From NCBI RefSeq assembly GCF_024346675.1, contig NZ_AP024850.1, forward strand, positions 1,612,001 to 1,676,000: a stretch of DNA of 64,000 nucleotides. Reading direction: 5' to 3'. Shown in pieces: positions 28,249 to 35,775 of the stretch; position 1 is the first letter of the stretch; every line of letters starts with the position of its first letter. The position numbers were made by a program, and so were the translations under genes. The notes under the pieces were generated by a model. The model had not been told where the DNA came from. It saw only the letters and a program-made list of their open reading frames with translations, and made no database searches. Source of the stretch: Photobacterium sanguinicancri (GTDB lineage Bacteria > Pseudomonadota > Gammaproteobacteria > Enterobacterales > Vibrionaceae).

Positions 28249-29454
28249 TCAGTTCGCTTTGACCCCGTTGATAAACTGCTTCCCAAGTGATTGCTTGAAC
28301 GTAGTTGTATAGTTACCTGACTCTTCCTCGTTCCATAGTCTGTCCAATACGTTTTGGTTGATTTCAAATAGTTGAACTAGCTTTGGCGTGATAGTGATAT
28401 TGAAGTCAACTTTAAGGGACTTCTCAAATGCCTTTCCTGACTCTCGATTAGTTAATCCTTTATAGTTTGCAGGCATTATTTCAAGTTGCCCATTTGTACT
28501 TGAGTTATTAACGAAGATATTGATGTTCTCGAATTTGATCCCATTACCTATTATGGATTTTAATGCTGCCTCAATTGTTTCCTCTGTAGGATTGTTTTCA
28601 ATCAAATCGATGAGGCTGCTAAGATCTTGAGTTTTAACTCCGTTAATCTCACCACTTAAACCAAGTTTGTTCGATAGCTGGGTGATGTTTGAAGATTGAA
28701 GGTCTAGTGAGTTAACTTTCCAATCAAGCTTCAGGTTCGTATTGTCGTCAATCGTAATTGCTGAATCAAACTTCGCGTCTTTGAAGCTAACTCCACCAGA
28801 ACGATCGTTGTAGCCTCCATCATTGGCTATGATTTCAGTATGATAAGTATTGTTGGTGGTATTTGTTTTAAGCTCGATGCCGTTTAGATAGACCTGTTCT
28901 CTTCGTTTAGAGATTCTAATGCCGTCAATTTTTGTGGATGTAGTGAAGGCATCTTTGTTGCCGTTAAGTAGAATCTCGACATCACCAAGTTTGAAGCTAC
29001 TTGAACGGCCTGCGTTGATTTCTCCGAATGAGAAGTTGCTTTGTAAGTCTAAAGACTGATTGTTGGTATCGAATTTGTATTTTATGTTTTCATTTAAGCT
29101 CGCAACCTCTTTGATTAACGTTGAGGTTAGTCCTTTATCCTTCGGGAGGCTAAAGTTACCTTCAACGCTAAGCCCAAATGGCGCAACCGTTGCTGTGTGC
29201 TTGAGGTAGATTGGTTCAGGAAGTCTTTTTGAACCATTGTTTATGTAGATAGCGAAATCCTGCTTGACGTTGTTATTGTTGATTTCGACATCGATGAGTT
29301 GGACATCAATGAACTTGTTTTTTAGTCCAATTAGTGAGCTTTCAACTTCACTAGTCACAGTTTCTGCTGCATTCTTAATTAACATGTTATTGGCAACGAA
29401 CGCACCACCACCGATAATGGCTGTACAGCCGATTGCGATTATAATTTTTTTCAT
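28249..29454 (-). CDS. DUF945 (YdgA-like) family periplasmic/membrane protein
   Basis: A 401-residue protein starting MKKIIIAIGCTAIIGGGAFV, a signal anchor, with GAGG ahead of this ATG; the frame extends 5 codons upstream to a TTG that has no better site. The body is a beta-rich YdgA-like fold with repeated sections such as GEINAGRSSSFKLGDVEI and YNDRSGGVSFKDAKFDS, and ends with SLGKQFINGVKAN. DUF945 proteins are common in gammaproteobacteria and are exported. Its presence in the island is odd, since relatives are usually housekeeping genes; it could be cargo or a remnant. Confidence 0.72.
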   Translation of the reverse strand: MKKIIIAIGCTAIIGGGAFVANNMLIKNAAETVTSEVESSLIGLKNKFIDVQLIDVEINNNNVKQDFAIYINNGSKRLPEPIYLKHTATVAPFGLSVEGNFSLPKDKGLTSTLIKEVASLNENIKYKFDTNNQSLDLQSNFSFGEINAGRSSSFKLGDVEILLNGNKDAFTTSTKIDGIRISKRREQVYLNGIELKTNTTNNTYHTEIIANDGGYNDRSGGVSFKDAKFDSAITIDDNTNLKLDWKVNSLDLQSSNITQLSNKLGLSGEINGVKTQDLSSLIDLIENNPTEETIEAALKSIIGNGIKFENINIFVNNSSTNGQLEIMPANYKGLTNRESGKAFEKSLKVDFNITITPKLVQLFEINQNVLDRLWNEEESGNYTTTFKQSLGKQFINGVKAN

Positions 29455-29469
29455 CTTAGCCTCTGACAA

Positions 29470-30286
29470 ATATATGAATCGGTTTGTTATGCTACTTTAT
29501 ATGAGTTTAGTTTCAACTCTGTCGGTGGGATTTTATAAGGTATTGAATAATAGTCAATTTCTATTTTTTACGAGTGCTAATTGAACGGGTTAATCAAACA
29601 AGATGGCGAAGTGATTTAGTTGACCGTAGAATTGATTCAAGCATTGTGTATGAAGCCTTAGTATTAAATGACAAGTCCCATAAAGAACAAATTTCCCTTA
29701 TTTTGAGGTTAAGACCTATATTGTTTCTTGGTAATAACTTTGAAGTTCGTCAAGAGTTACTTAATTGCATTCTGACTTTTATAGTTGCCACTCTCAGGCT
29801 ACACATACGGGGAAGTTAGATACAAAGATTAAAGTTTCTTATCGTGCTCGTTTAGAAGCTGCTTGCTATGATAATCACTCTTTAATCGTGAATCTCAGTA
29901 AAAACTGTCATTTATAACTACGGTCAATTGGGAGATCTAAGGTGCTTTTTCCCAACATCAAGTCATGTCGGCCTGTTTTAGCTCATCTTTGCCCCACTAT
30001 CATTTAGAGTTGAAACTCATTAGCAGACTGTTAATGCGAGCTTGTGATACATTTTCTAATCGCTTTACGAAGTATCAGACATCAAAAAAAACTGCCAGTG
30101 AAAGACCTTCAGTTATGGGGCATCGAGCGAATACTATGCTTAATTTTATGGACGCTTTTGAAGTACTAAACGTAAGCTTTTGTCCCATTAGACTTCATGC
30201 CCCATGACTTACCGCTATACTCAAAAATAAAGTACATTTTTTGAAGAAAGCTTGCTGTGTTATAAAAGATTTGTTAATTATAAAAT
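29470..30286. other. Intergenic region before the threonine-type leader
   Basis: Two short open frames (29574-29819 and 29965-30207) lie here but have no ribosome-binding site or recognisable domain, so no gene is called. TATAAA at 30261 could be the -10 box of the leader transcript; no strong -35 stands at 17 bases. Confidence 0.4.
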
Positions 30287-30352
30287 ATGAAACGAATTTA
30301 TGTAAACGCAATTAACACGACCACTACCACCACGATAAATTTCGGGGGGTAG
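30287..30352 (+). CDS. thrL: Threonine-operon-type leader peptide (21 codons)
   Basis: The short frame encodes MKRIYVNAIN, then six Thr codons in a row, then INFGG and a stop. This is the layout of ThrL, the leader whose translation senses charged tRNA-Thr and tRNA-Ile and controls attenuation of thrABC. The stop is followed within 20 bases by a strong terminator hairpin. No thrA, thrB or thrC follows; the next gene encodes a dimeric-barrel protein. The peptide would act only in cis, by ribosome stalling. Confidence 0.82.
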   Translation: MKRIYVNAINTTTTTTINFGG

Positions 30353-30371
30353 CTTTTTGCGTCTTTAAAAA

Positions 30372-30405
30372 AACCCTCTGAGCGAAATCGCCAGAGGGTT
30401 TTTTT
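30372..30405 (+). terminator. Attenuator terminator of the threonine-type leader
   Basis: AACCCTCTG and CAGAGGGTT form a 9-bp stem, lengthened by flanking A- and T-runs, and end in TTTTTTT. Placed 19 bases after the leader stop and 82 bases before the next gene, it fits a transcription attenuator. Confidence 0.85.
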
Positions 30406-30486
30406 ATACCTGAAATTTTAATTTAATTAGTGAAAATTTAAATTTTCTGAGTTGATCAAAATAGGCAAGCTTTACTTGGAGCAGAT

Positions 30487-31401
30487 ATGAAATTAGCAAA
30501 AAATGAAAAGATAGATAACTCGGCTCCGCAGGTGCTTGGTGAAGCAAAGGCTCCTACTGGGGCGGCTGAAACAACGCCAGTCATCATTTACGGCAAGCGT
30601 CGTATCAAGGATGACATGTTAGAAGAGTTTAAGATCCAGTATCAAGCGTTTTCCAAGTCTGTCTACGAGGGCAATCCAGACGTTAAGGCTATCTTTGCAT
30701 TTCCTGATAAAGAAGAACCATTGGTTTACTGGCATGTTATCTGGGTTAAGAGTGCAAATGCTTTCGCTAACGATTGGGGCCGACCAACTGAGAGTGAACC
30801 GTTATGGGCTACTTATAAAAGTACAGCAGAAGATCCTGATACACTGATTGTGTATGGTGGTTGGGACAAGGATACACTTGCTGAGACTCAGAATATTCCA
30901 TGTGTGCGTTACGATTTTAAGAAAAGTATGGCTGGTTTTATTAAAGCAGATGGCGGAGGAGAAGAGGGCCCTGCATTATTCGGATTTACAATGCGCTATG
31001 TTAAACCGGGCCAGATGAAAGAGTTGGGGACTTCTTTTCAGAGCGTATGTAATTTATGGTATGAAAAAATCCCAGGGATCTTGATGGCCGCTGCATTTCC
31101 TGATGAAAAGAACCCGAATTTAGTCCATGACTTAAGACTCTTTGCAAACCATAGCGCATTTTTGGCGCATGTAGATAAATCAGATAAAGAGTTAATGGAA
31201 GCGATGGGGAGGTGGTTTGAAAACTACGACACAAGCATCCCATTCTCAGGTCAGCTTTACGCCGCCAGCACGAAAGATGATGCTTTGCATACAAGCTCGA
31301 TCAAGTCCAGCTCAACGCCGCGAGCCCAGCTTGAGACGTTCCATTTTGGGAAGTCTGGCATGTTAGGCCAGATGCCAAATATGACGAGAAACGACTCGTG
31401 A
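30487..31401 (+). CDS. Protein with two antibiotic-biosynthesis-monooxygenase-like (dimeric alpha/beta barrel) domains
   Basis: A 304-residue soluble protein that appears to hold two ferredoxin-like ABM half-barrels. The first is [20 protein letters not shown] with [15 protein letters not shown] (residues 31-95). The second is [18 protein letters not shown] with [16 protein letters not shown] (residues 161-230). ABM domains occur in small oxygenases acting on quinones and aromatic compounds and in stress proteins. A GGAGC ribosome-binding site precedes the start. It is the only gene after the thr-type attenuator, so its expression should rise when threonine or isoleucine is scarce. The substrate is unknown. 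Confidence 0.65.
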   Translation: MKLAKNEKIDNSAPQVLGEAKAPTGAAETTPVIIYGKRRIKDDMLEEFKIQYQAFSKSVYEGNPDVKAIFAFPDKEEPLVYWHVIWVKSANAFANDWGRPTESEPLWATYKSTAEDPDTLIVYGGWDKDTLAETQNIPCVRYDFKKSMAGFIKADGGGEEGPALFGFTMRYVKPGQMKELGTSFQSVCNLWYEKIPGILMAAAFPDEKNPNLVHDLRLFANHSAFLAHVDKSDKELMEAMGRWFENYDTSIPFSGQLYAASTKDDALHTSSIKSSSTPRAQLETFHFGKSGMLGQMPNMTRNDS

Positions 31402-31752
31402 ACAATCGACTCTAATAATTAGCAACATCAGGCCAATGTTACGGCGCTTCATGCCTCTGCATTGGCAGGTGCGCAATGCATTAACCATAGTATTTCCTAA
31501 TCTAAACTTGTCGCTCTAGAGTGATTAGTCTAAGTTGTTTTTGTCCAGAACTTTTATGGATTGAGCTTTTACACTTGGCATTTTTTGCTTCGAAAGCCCC
31601 CTAAGTCTGTTTCGGCTCAGGCTTTAAGTTTCTAATACTATGGTTTACATCCACCGAAATATACAAGTGCTAGCTCTATCGGACAAGAAGCGATAGGTGG
31701 TTTATGTCAACGTGTTAAAGTGAACATTGTCATTCCCCTAATTTTAAACAAA

Positions 31753-31778
31753 TACCCCATCACCAAGGTGGTATGGGG
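31753..31778 (-). terminator. Probable terminator of the viperin cluster
   Basis: On the minus strand CCCCATACCACC pairs with GGTGATGGGG, followed by TATTTGTTT. A second perfect 12-bp stem (CAAAGAGTCAAT / ATTGACTCTTTG, 31834-31863) lies between it and the kinase gene. Confidence 0.6.
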
Positions 31779-31833
31779 CATCATAATTATTCGGTTGTTC
31801 TTATGAACGAGGTTATGCTCTAGGTTTAAAATG

Positions 31834-31863
31834 CAAAGAGTCAATGTCGATATTGACTCTTTG
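31834..31863. repeat. Perfect 12-bp inverted repeat past the kinase gene
   Basis: CAAAGAGTCAAT and ATTGACTCTTTG around a 6-base loop, without a good T-run on either strand. It may protect the 3' end of the transcript or be an operator. Confidence 0.6.
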
Positions 31864-31922
31864 TCAGTTAGTAGAGCATATACAGAATATTGCAAAATTT
31901 CATTCTTCATGCCTAAATGTAT

Positions 31923-32531
31923 TTATGAATTACTCCCTCCAGAAAGAACGCAATCAATCCGATCTTTCATTAGCTGGTAATTTTCTTCCACGGACATATT
32001 ACACTTTTCTGATGTGTCAATTTCTACAATGGGAATATCAAACCACTGAAAGATCTTTTTGTAGGCTGTTTCTACACAATTATTTTGCGTTACTGCATCA
32101 CCGTACCACTGAACAGTGCCATTTCTGGCCGCTATCCTGCTGTTTATAGTTTCAGCATCGGCCTTAACAAAAACTATTACATCTGGAAGAAGAATTTTTT
32201 TTGCAATGTTAAGTGCATCAAAGATCTTCTTGACCGTATCTTCTTCAAGCATAATTGTCTGGTATGCCAAGGTTGAAAAGATATATCTGTCTAGTATGAC
32301 ATCTCCAGACTCTAATTCCCCCGAAATCTCATGACTCTTCAAGAAGTTGTTTAGCAAAAAAAAGAGTAAAGCGCTCTCCTTTGACTGGTAGGAGTCAATG
32401 ATATTTCTAAGTTCCTGTGCTTCTACCACTACCGCAGAATGAACAACGGCTTTTTTCTCTTTCGCGAAGAGTGAACTTAGCGTTGTTTTTCCGCAGGCAT
32501 CTAGCCCTTCAAAAGCAATAAATTTATTCAT
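31923..32531 (-). CDS. Thymidylate kinase-like nucleotide kinase associated with viperin
   Basis: A 202-residue P-loop kinase. Walker A is FEGLDACGKTTLSSLF (residues 7-22), the DR(Y) motif that binds the nucleoside is VILDRYIFSTLAYQ (about 77-90), and a lid-like NSRIAARNGTVQWYGD follows (about 130). These place it near dTMP kinases, but the lid and nucleotide-specific residues differ from housekeeping Tmk. GAGGAAC precedes the ATG. Viperin genes in bacteria and vertebrates often neighbour a nucleotide kinase (CMPK2 in animals), which can raise the triphosphate pool used for ddhNTP. It is probably the last gene of the viperin cluster. Confidence 0.78.
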   Translation of the reverse strand: MNKFIAFEGLDACGKTTLSSLFAKEKKAVVHSAVVVEAQELRNIIDSYQSKESALLFFLLNNFLKSHEISGELESGDVILDRYIFSTLAYQTIMLEEDTVKKIFDALNIAKKILLPDVIVFVKADAETINSRIAARNGTVQWYGDAVTQNNCVETAYKKIFQWFDIPIVEIDTSEKCNMSVEENYQLMKDRIDCVLSGGSNS

Positions 32532-32790
32532 TTGTTCCTCATTTCTTTTTATTTAAAAAGTGTCTTGGTTATTCTGAGTTGAATTAGACGACTAGGCTGA
32601 TGTGTAACAATGTCATACCTTTAATTTTTAACAATTGTTATCCACATGGTATAAATCGATGGGCTTTAAAAAAGGACTTATAGCATTTACTACGTGTAGC
32701 TTCCTCTATAAGGACAATTACTAAGCTCTTCGATAATTGTATAGTTTGTGAAGTCAGCAGTTATCAGTTCAAAATGAAATGCAGTTCTTT
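32532..32790. other. Gap inside the viperin cluster
   Basis: About 260 AT-rich bases between the kinase and the RelE/ParE-like gene. No ORF, terminator or repeat stands out; the kinase may have its own promoter here. Confidence 0.4.
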
Positions 32791-33075
32791 TTATATCTTC
32801 TTTAGCCAGTGATTATAGTCAGCATGGCTCAAGCAAAGATAAGGGCCATGATGTCGCTGATTACTTTTCACTACCACTCGATAGTTCTTATTAATTGAAT
32901 AGCTGATGTAGTTACGGTTGCGTGTTAACCGTTTTCCCTTTAGCTGGTTTAATGAAAATGTGTTGGATGCAATCTTACCGCATAGCTGTATGGCCTTTTG
33001 TGTAATGTAAGGGGGCAGTTGCCCCCCTAGGTGAACAAGTTTGCGATGAGATAACAATATAGTTTGCTTCTCCAT
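32791..33075 (-). CDS. RelE/ParE-fold small protein in the viperin cluster
   Basis: A 94-residue basic protein. QLKGKRLTRNRNYISYSINKNYRVVVKSNQ (two strands) and LCLSHADYNHWLKKI resemble the beta-sheet and C-terminus of RelE/ParE toxins, with basic residues on the sheet. It starts 12 bases after the 47-residue peptide gene, with CGGAG as ribosome-binding site. No conventional antitoxin is next to it; the only upstream neighbour is a basic low-complexity peptide, unlike known antitoxins. It may be a toxin-like effector or a nucleic-acid-binding accessory of the viperin system. Confidence 0.5.
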   Translation of the reverse strand: MEKQTILLSHRKLVHLGGQLPPYITQKAIQLCGKIASNTFSLNQLKGKRLTRNRNYISYSINKNYRVVVKSNQRHHGPYLCLSHADYNHWLKKI

Positions 33076-33087
33076 CGATTACTCCGG

Positions 33088-33231
33088 TTATTTATTACCT
33101 TTTTGATTTGGGTTCATTTGCTTACCACGGTTACCTTGTGCCTGATCATATTGACGGTTAGTACCTGGAGTTCCTTTATTTGGGTTTTGTTGGTTACCTG
33201 AATTGTTTGCTGGAGTGATTTTTTTAGACAT
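33088..33231 (-). CDS. 47-residue Asn/Gln/Gly-rich peptide beside viperin
   Basis: The start is set at MSKKITPANNSGNQQNPNKG because AGAGGAATCAG precedes it at good spacing; an in-frame start 18 codons upstream lacks this. The peptide is almost free of hydrophobic residues. It consists of Asn, Gln, Gly, Pro, Lys and Thr, with two related N-P-N-(Q)-K-G units (about residues 16-20 and 40-46). It is probably disordered. A 15-bp palindrome stands 62 bases upstream of its start. No function is known; cotranscription with the RelE/ParE-like gene (12-base gap) is likely. Confidence 0.55.
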   Translation of the reverse strand: MSKKITPANNSGNQQNPNKGTPGTNRQYDQAQGNRGKQMNPNQKGNK

Positions 33232-33292
33232 ATCTGATTCCTCTATAAATGTTGATTTATGTGCTTCTTCATAAAGCAAAACCATTGTTAAT

Positions 33293-33307
33293 TTGTGCAG
33301 TGCACAA
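33293..33307. promoter_or_regulatory. 15-bp palindrome, downstream copy in the viperin locus
   Basis: TTGTGCAGTGCACAA, followed by AAAAAG. It is the same site as 34221-34235 apart from the central base, and lies between the viperin gene and the 47-residue peptide gene. Confidence 0.75.
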
Positions 33308-33314
33308 AAAAGTT

Positions 33315-34181
33315 TTATTTGTATCGCGCAGAAAACTTCTTAGGATTAAAGCCACTTTCTTTTAAAGCTATACCTAAAGGTGTAGTTAGCAGAGATCGGC
33401 TCTTGAGGTACCCGCTGTGAGTATTTTCGTTCTGAAAAAAGCAACCGCTTGGATCTATCATCAGATATGAACCTCTCATCGAGGCATTATCTTCAATCGA
33501 CATAACTGAGTTGAGTGACTGATGACGAGTGACGAAATTGGTAAAATCACTATCTGATATTTCAGGTATTTCATCGTAGATCCCCAGTACTTGGAGTAGT
33601 TTCCATTTATCTGGCTTAACTTCTGAGATTAGGGAAGATAGGTCTTCATTGATATTGAACTGGTTAACAACAGTATTAATTTTTAGCTCCGTCTTAGGTG
33701 CATGCTTTCTTATTAGATGACTGATGTTGCTCAGTTGTCTCGGTGTGATCACCGAGCCACTTCTTGTATTGCGTCCGATCTGTTGTTGGCATGCCTGGTT
33801 TGCCGAATCATAGCTAATACCAATCATGCTCATACGATGAGCCTGCTCCTTTATGAAGCTTTCTGTAAGCAGGTGGCCGTTGGTAATGATTGATATGTCA
33901 AAGCCTAAAGATATTGCACAATCAATCGCATCGATAAACTTGTTTTTAAGCAGTAACGGTTCGCCACCGGCAAAGTTAAGTCGAACGCTATCGTAGCCAA
34001 GCTCTGACTGGACAGGGTTGGGGTTTAAAAAGTAATTACTGAGGTTTGTCAGTAACTGATTTACAGTGCCTTCTTGTTTGTGAATTTCATTTGGTTTTTC
34101 CCATTTTGCATAACAATAGTGACAGTTATAGTTACAACGCTCTGTCATGTGAAAGTTGATTACTAGTTGTTTAGTAGACAT
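33315..34181 (-). CDS. Prokaryotic viperin (radical SAM ddh-nucleotide synthase)
   Basis: Viperins use S-adenosylmethionine and a 4Fe-4S cluster to turn CTP or other NTPs into chain-terminating 3'-deoxy-3',4'-didehydro nucleotides that stop phage RNA synthesis. The start is taken at MSTKQLVINFHMTERC, giving 288 residues. The cluster motif is CNYNCHYCYAKW (residues 16-27), with NFAGGEPLLL near 75, ISIITNGHL near 100, IGISYDSANQ with QIGR near 125 and LKINTVVNQFNINEDLSSL near 160. The stretch PDKWKLLQVLGI and the ending SGFNPKKFSARYK match animal and bacterial viperins closely. A 15-bp palindrome lies upstream of its start. Confidence 0.94.
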   Translation of the reverse strand: MSTKQLVINFHMTERCNYNCHYCYAKWEKPNEIHKQEGTVNQLLTNLSNYFLNPNPVQSELGYDSVRLNFAGGEPLLLKNKFIDAIDCAISLGFDISIITNGHLLTESFIKEQAHRMSMIGISYDSANQACQQQIGRNTRSGSVITPRQLSNISHLIRKHAPKTELKINTVVNQFNINEDLSSLISEVKPDKWKLLQVLGIYDEIPEISDSDFTNFVTRHQSLNSVMSIEDNASMRGSYLMIDPSGCFFQNENTHSGYLKSRSLLTTPLGIALKESGFNPKKFSARYK

Positions 34182-34220
34182 AACACTAATCCTGTAATTG
34201 ATAACAGGAGTAGTGTTACG

Positions 34221-34235
34221 TTGTGCACTGCACAA
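34221..34235. promoter_or_regulatory. 15-bp palindrome, upstream copy in the viperin locus
   Basis: TTGTGCACTGCACAA, followed by AAAAAAG. It lies 40 bases upstream of the viperin start and just past the stop of the 234-residue gene. Two near-identical sites exactly flank the viperin gene, suggesting a dedicated regulator. Confidence 0.75.
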
Positions 34236-34247
34236 AAAAGTGTTTTT

Positions 34248-34952
34248 TTAGTCGGGAAGACGAGAAAGGAAGTGGGTAAAGCTAACGGCCTCTTTATATT
34301 GTTGTTGAATAAAACTTACAAGCATTTGCAGGGTAGTGTCTTTAGCCAGAAGGTCTGAGTCCAAAGTTTGTGCTATTTGATATGCAGCTTCTAGTTCATT
34401 ATTTAGAAAATCAAGAAGTAGCTGCTCAGTCGCGGTGAGAGCAAGGCGGTTTTTCAGCAATAGTTCTCGTAATAGACTGGCATTAGTTAGCTTGAAGTTC
34501 AGTTGTGGCAGTTGTTCATCTTTGAACGGGGTGTCCAGTTTTTGTTCAGTTAAGCTGAATTTAGGATCTTTCAGTTGAGTAATAAAGCTGGAAGCTGCCG
34601 ATGAAAGCTGATGCTTATTTTCGGTGATATCAAGGTTATGTAATATCTCTTCGATTAATCGTGCATAACTGTTCCTTTTGGTTGGCTCATGCATAGCTGA
34701 TCTAACGGTTTTTGGATCACCAAGAAAAGCATCTAACAGGAATGCATTAAACAGAGGTACTAGTGCCTTAGGTTGTAAATGAACTTTACCTCTTTTACCC
34801 ATACTGGCGTCAGCAAACCCCTCATTTATTACTAAAGTTTTGGGAATAGTTTCGTTTCTTACAAATGTGTTAGCTTTGCTGCGTAAGCATGAAGCGTTGA
34901 TACCAAAAAGCTCTTTGACGGCTTGGTTTGTGTTTAAATAACTTACTGGCAT
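34248..34952 (-). CDS. Uncharacterised 234-residue protein upstream of viperin
   Basis: No family is recognised. The N-terminus SYLNTNQAVKELFGINASCLRSKANTF could form a helix-turn-helix, and a basic KRGKVHLQPKA follows; residues 75-230 look all-helical, with long Leu-rich segments such as LRELLLKNRLALTATEQLL. Its start overlaps the end of the Rap1a-like gene by 10 bases, so the two are coupled. It ends 66 bases before viperin. It could be the regulator acting on the TTGTGCA palindromes, but that is inference. Confidence 0.6.
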   Translation of the reverse strand: MPVSYLNTNQAVKELFGINASCLRSKANTFVRNETIPKTLVINEGFADASMGKRGKVHLQPKALVPLFNAFLLDAFLGDPKTVRSAMHEPTKRNSYARLIEEILHNLDITENKHQLSSAASSFITQLKDPKFSLTEQKLDTPFKDEQLPQLNFKLTNASLLRELLLKNRLALTATEQLLLDFLNNELEAAYQIAQTLDSDLLAKDTTLQMLVSFIQQQYKEAVSFTHFLSRLPD

Positions 34953-35287
34953 ACAGCGTCCTGGATAAATCTGTCTTCACTATGGTTATAGGATATATCT
35001 AGTTTCGCGATTTTTTGTGCTGCTCTGTATGTTGAACCGTAATGACAACGTCGGGCCGATTCAAAGTGACTAATTGCTCCGAGGCAATAGCCTGCTCGAA
35101 AGCTTTCTTCTTTTGATGTGGTCAAAAAAGCGGCAAACATTTCATCACCTTTCTTATTGTATAGCTCAATGTATTCTTGACATGCAGATTGAAGAAAAGC
35201 AGGAGAGCCTGGATGATTGACTCTATCTGTTTTCGCAACTGAACAGAAAGATATGCTGATAAGAGTGAGGAAAAGTAATGGTTTCAT
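34943..35287 (-). CDS. Secreted Rap1a/Tai-like small protein
   Basis: A 114-residue protein with a cleavable signal peptide (MKPLLFLTLISISFCSVAK). The mature part has FRAGYCLGAISHFES and conserved Cys residues, as in Rap1a/Tai-type periplasmic immunity proteins, which fold into small disulphide-bonded helical bundles. It overlaps the membrane-protein gene upstream by 4 bases and the 234-residue gene downstream by 10. Known Rap1a proteins neutralise type VI amidase effectors, but no such effector is here, so the role in this operon is unclear. Confidence 0.55.
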   Translation of the reverse strand: MKPLLFLTLISISFCSVAKTDRVNHPGSPAFLQSACQEYIELYNKKGDEMFAAFLTTSKEESFRAGYCLGAISHFESARRCHYGSTYRAAQKIAKLDISYNHSEDRFIQDAVCQ

Positions 35288-35775
35288 TGTAAGCTGTCCT
35301 GAGATTTATCTGATTTAACTTTTTTAGGTGCTGGCAGGGCTAATTTACTTTCTTGGATAATAAAGATGCTAATTCCAATGCCCGCTAATATTAGAAGGAA
35401 GCAAGCTATTTTGAGTACAGGTTCATCTAAATAGGAGGTGATCATTAATATGTTGTGTCTGATGATGAAGTTTCCGACCAGAAACAAAAAACCCTGTGGT
35501 AAAAAGTAACTTTCAATACTTTTAAATATGCCTGCTTTCGATAATTTAACTGTACGGCAGTAATTGAGAGTTAATCGGGTGAAAGCAATTATAAAAATTA
35601 ATTCTGAAAAATCTAATTCACTGAATGATATTGAATACTCAAATATCTGTTTGTATAGCAAATTGGCAAGGGAATAAATACCAAAAAGAGAAATGACTAT
35701 TTCCCAGAAGTATTTGAAAAGGAGTTTTATTGCTTTACCTATTCGAGATAGCATTGATTGATGATGTTGTTCCAT
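35284..35775 (-). CDS. Four-helix membrane protein at the head of the viperin cluster
   Basis: A 163-residue protein with about four membrane segments (WEIVISLFGIYSLANLLY, LSELIFIIAFTRLTL, FFLPQGFL-type segment near 95, and IACFLLILAGIGISIFII) and a basic C-terminal tail ending PKKVKSDKSQDSLQ. It is the first of three overlapping genes. No family is recognised. The upstream 900 bases are non-coding, so the operon promoter is probably directly in front of it. Confidence 0.55.
   Translation of the reverse strand: MEQHHQSMLSRIGKAIKLLFKYFWEIVISLFGIYSLANLLYKQIFEYSISFSELDFSELIFIIAFTRLTLNYCRTVKLSKAGIFKSIESYFLPQGFLFLVGNFIIRHNILMITSYLDEPVLKIACFLLILAGIGISIFIIQESKLALPAPKKVKSDKSQDSLQ

Larger units (their letters stand above)
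31402..31922. other. Intergenic region between convergent genes
   Basis: No gene is supported. Two hairpins lie at the end of the minus-strand viperin cluster: 31753-31778 and 31834-31863. Confidence 0.5.

Noticed and set aside
29574..30207. Two plus-strand frames of about 80 codons
   Set aside because: The first begins with TTG, neither has a ribosome-binding site or family features, and they lie before the leader peptide; treated as intergenic.
33293..33313. Rho-independent terminator after viperin
   Set aside because: The palindrome leaves a loop of only 1-3 bases, and the homopolymer run is A in the plus direction and precedes the stem on the minus strand; an operator fits better, and the same sequence recurs before viperin.
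33315..34181. Radical SAM peptide-maturase with the 47-residue peptide as substrate
   Set aside because: The radical SAM protein matches viperin along its whole length (KINTVVNQFN, PDKWK, C-terminal block) and lacks a SPASM domain, so a nucleotide-modifying role is far more likely.
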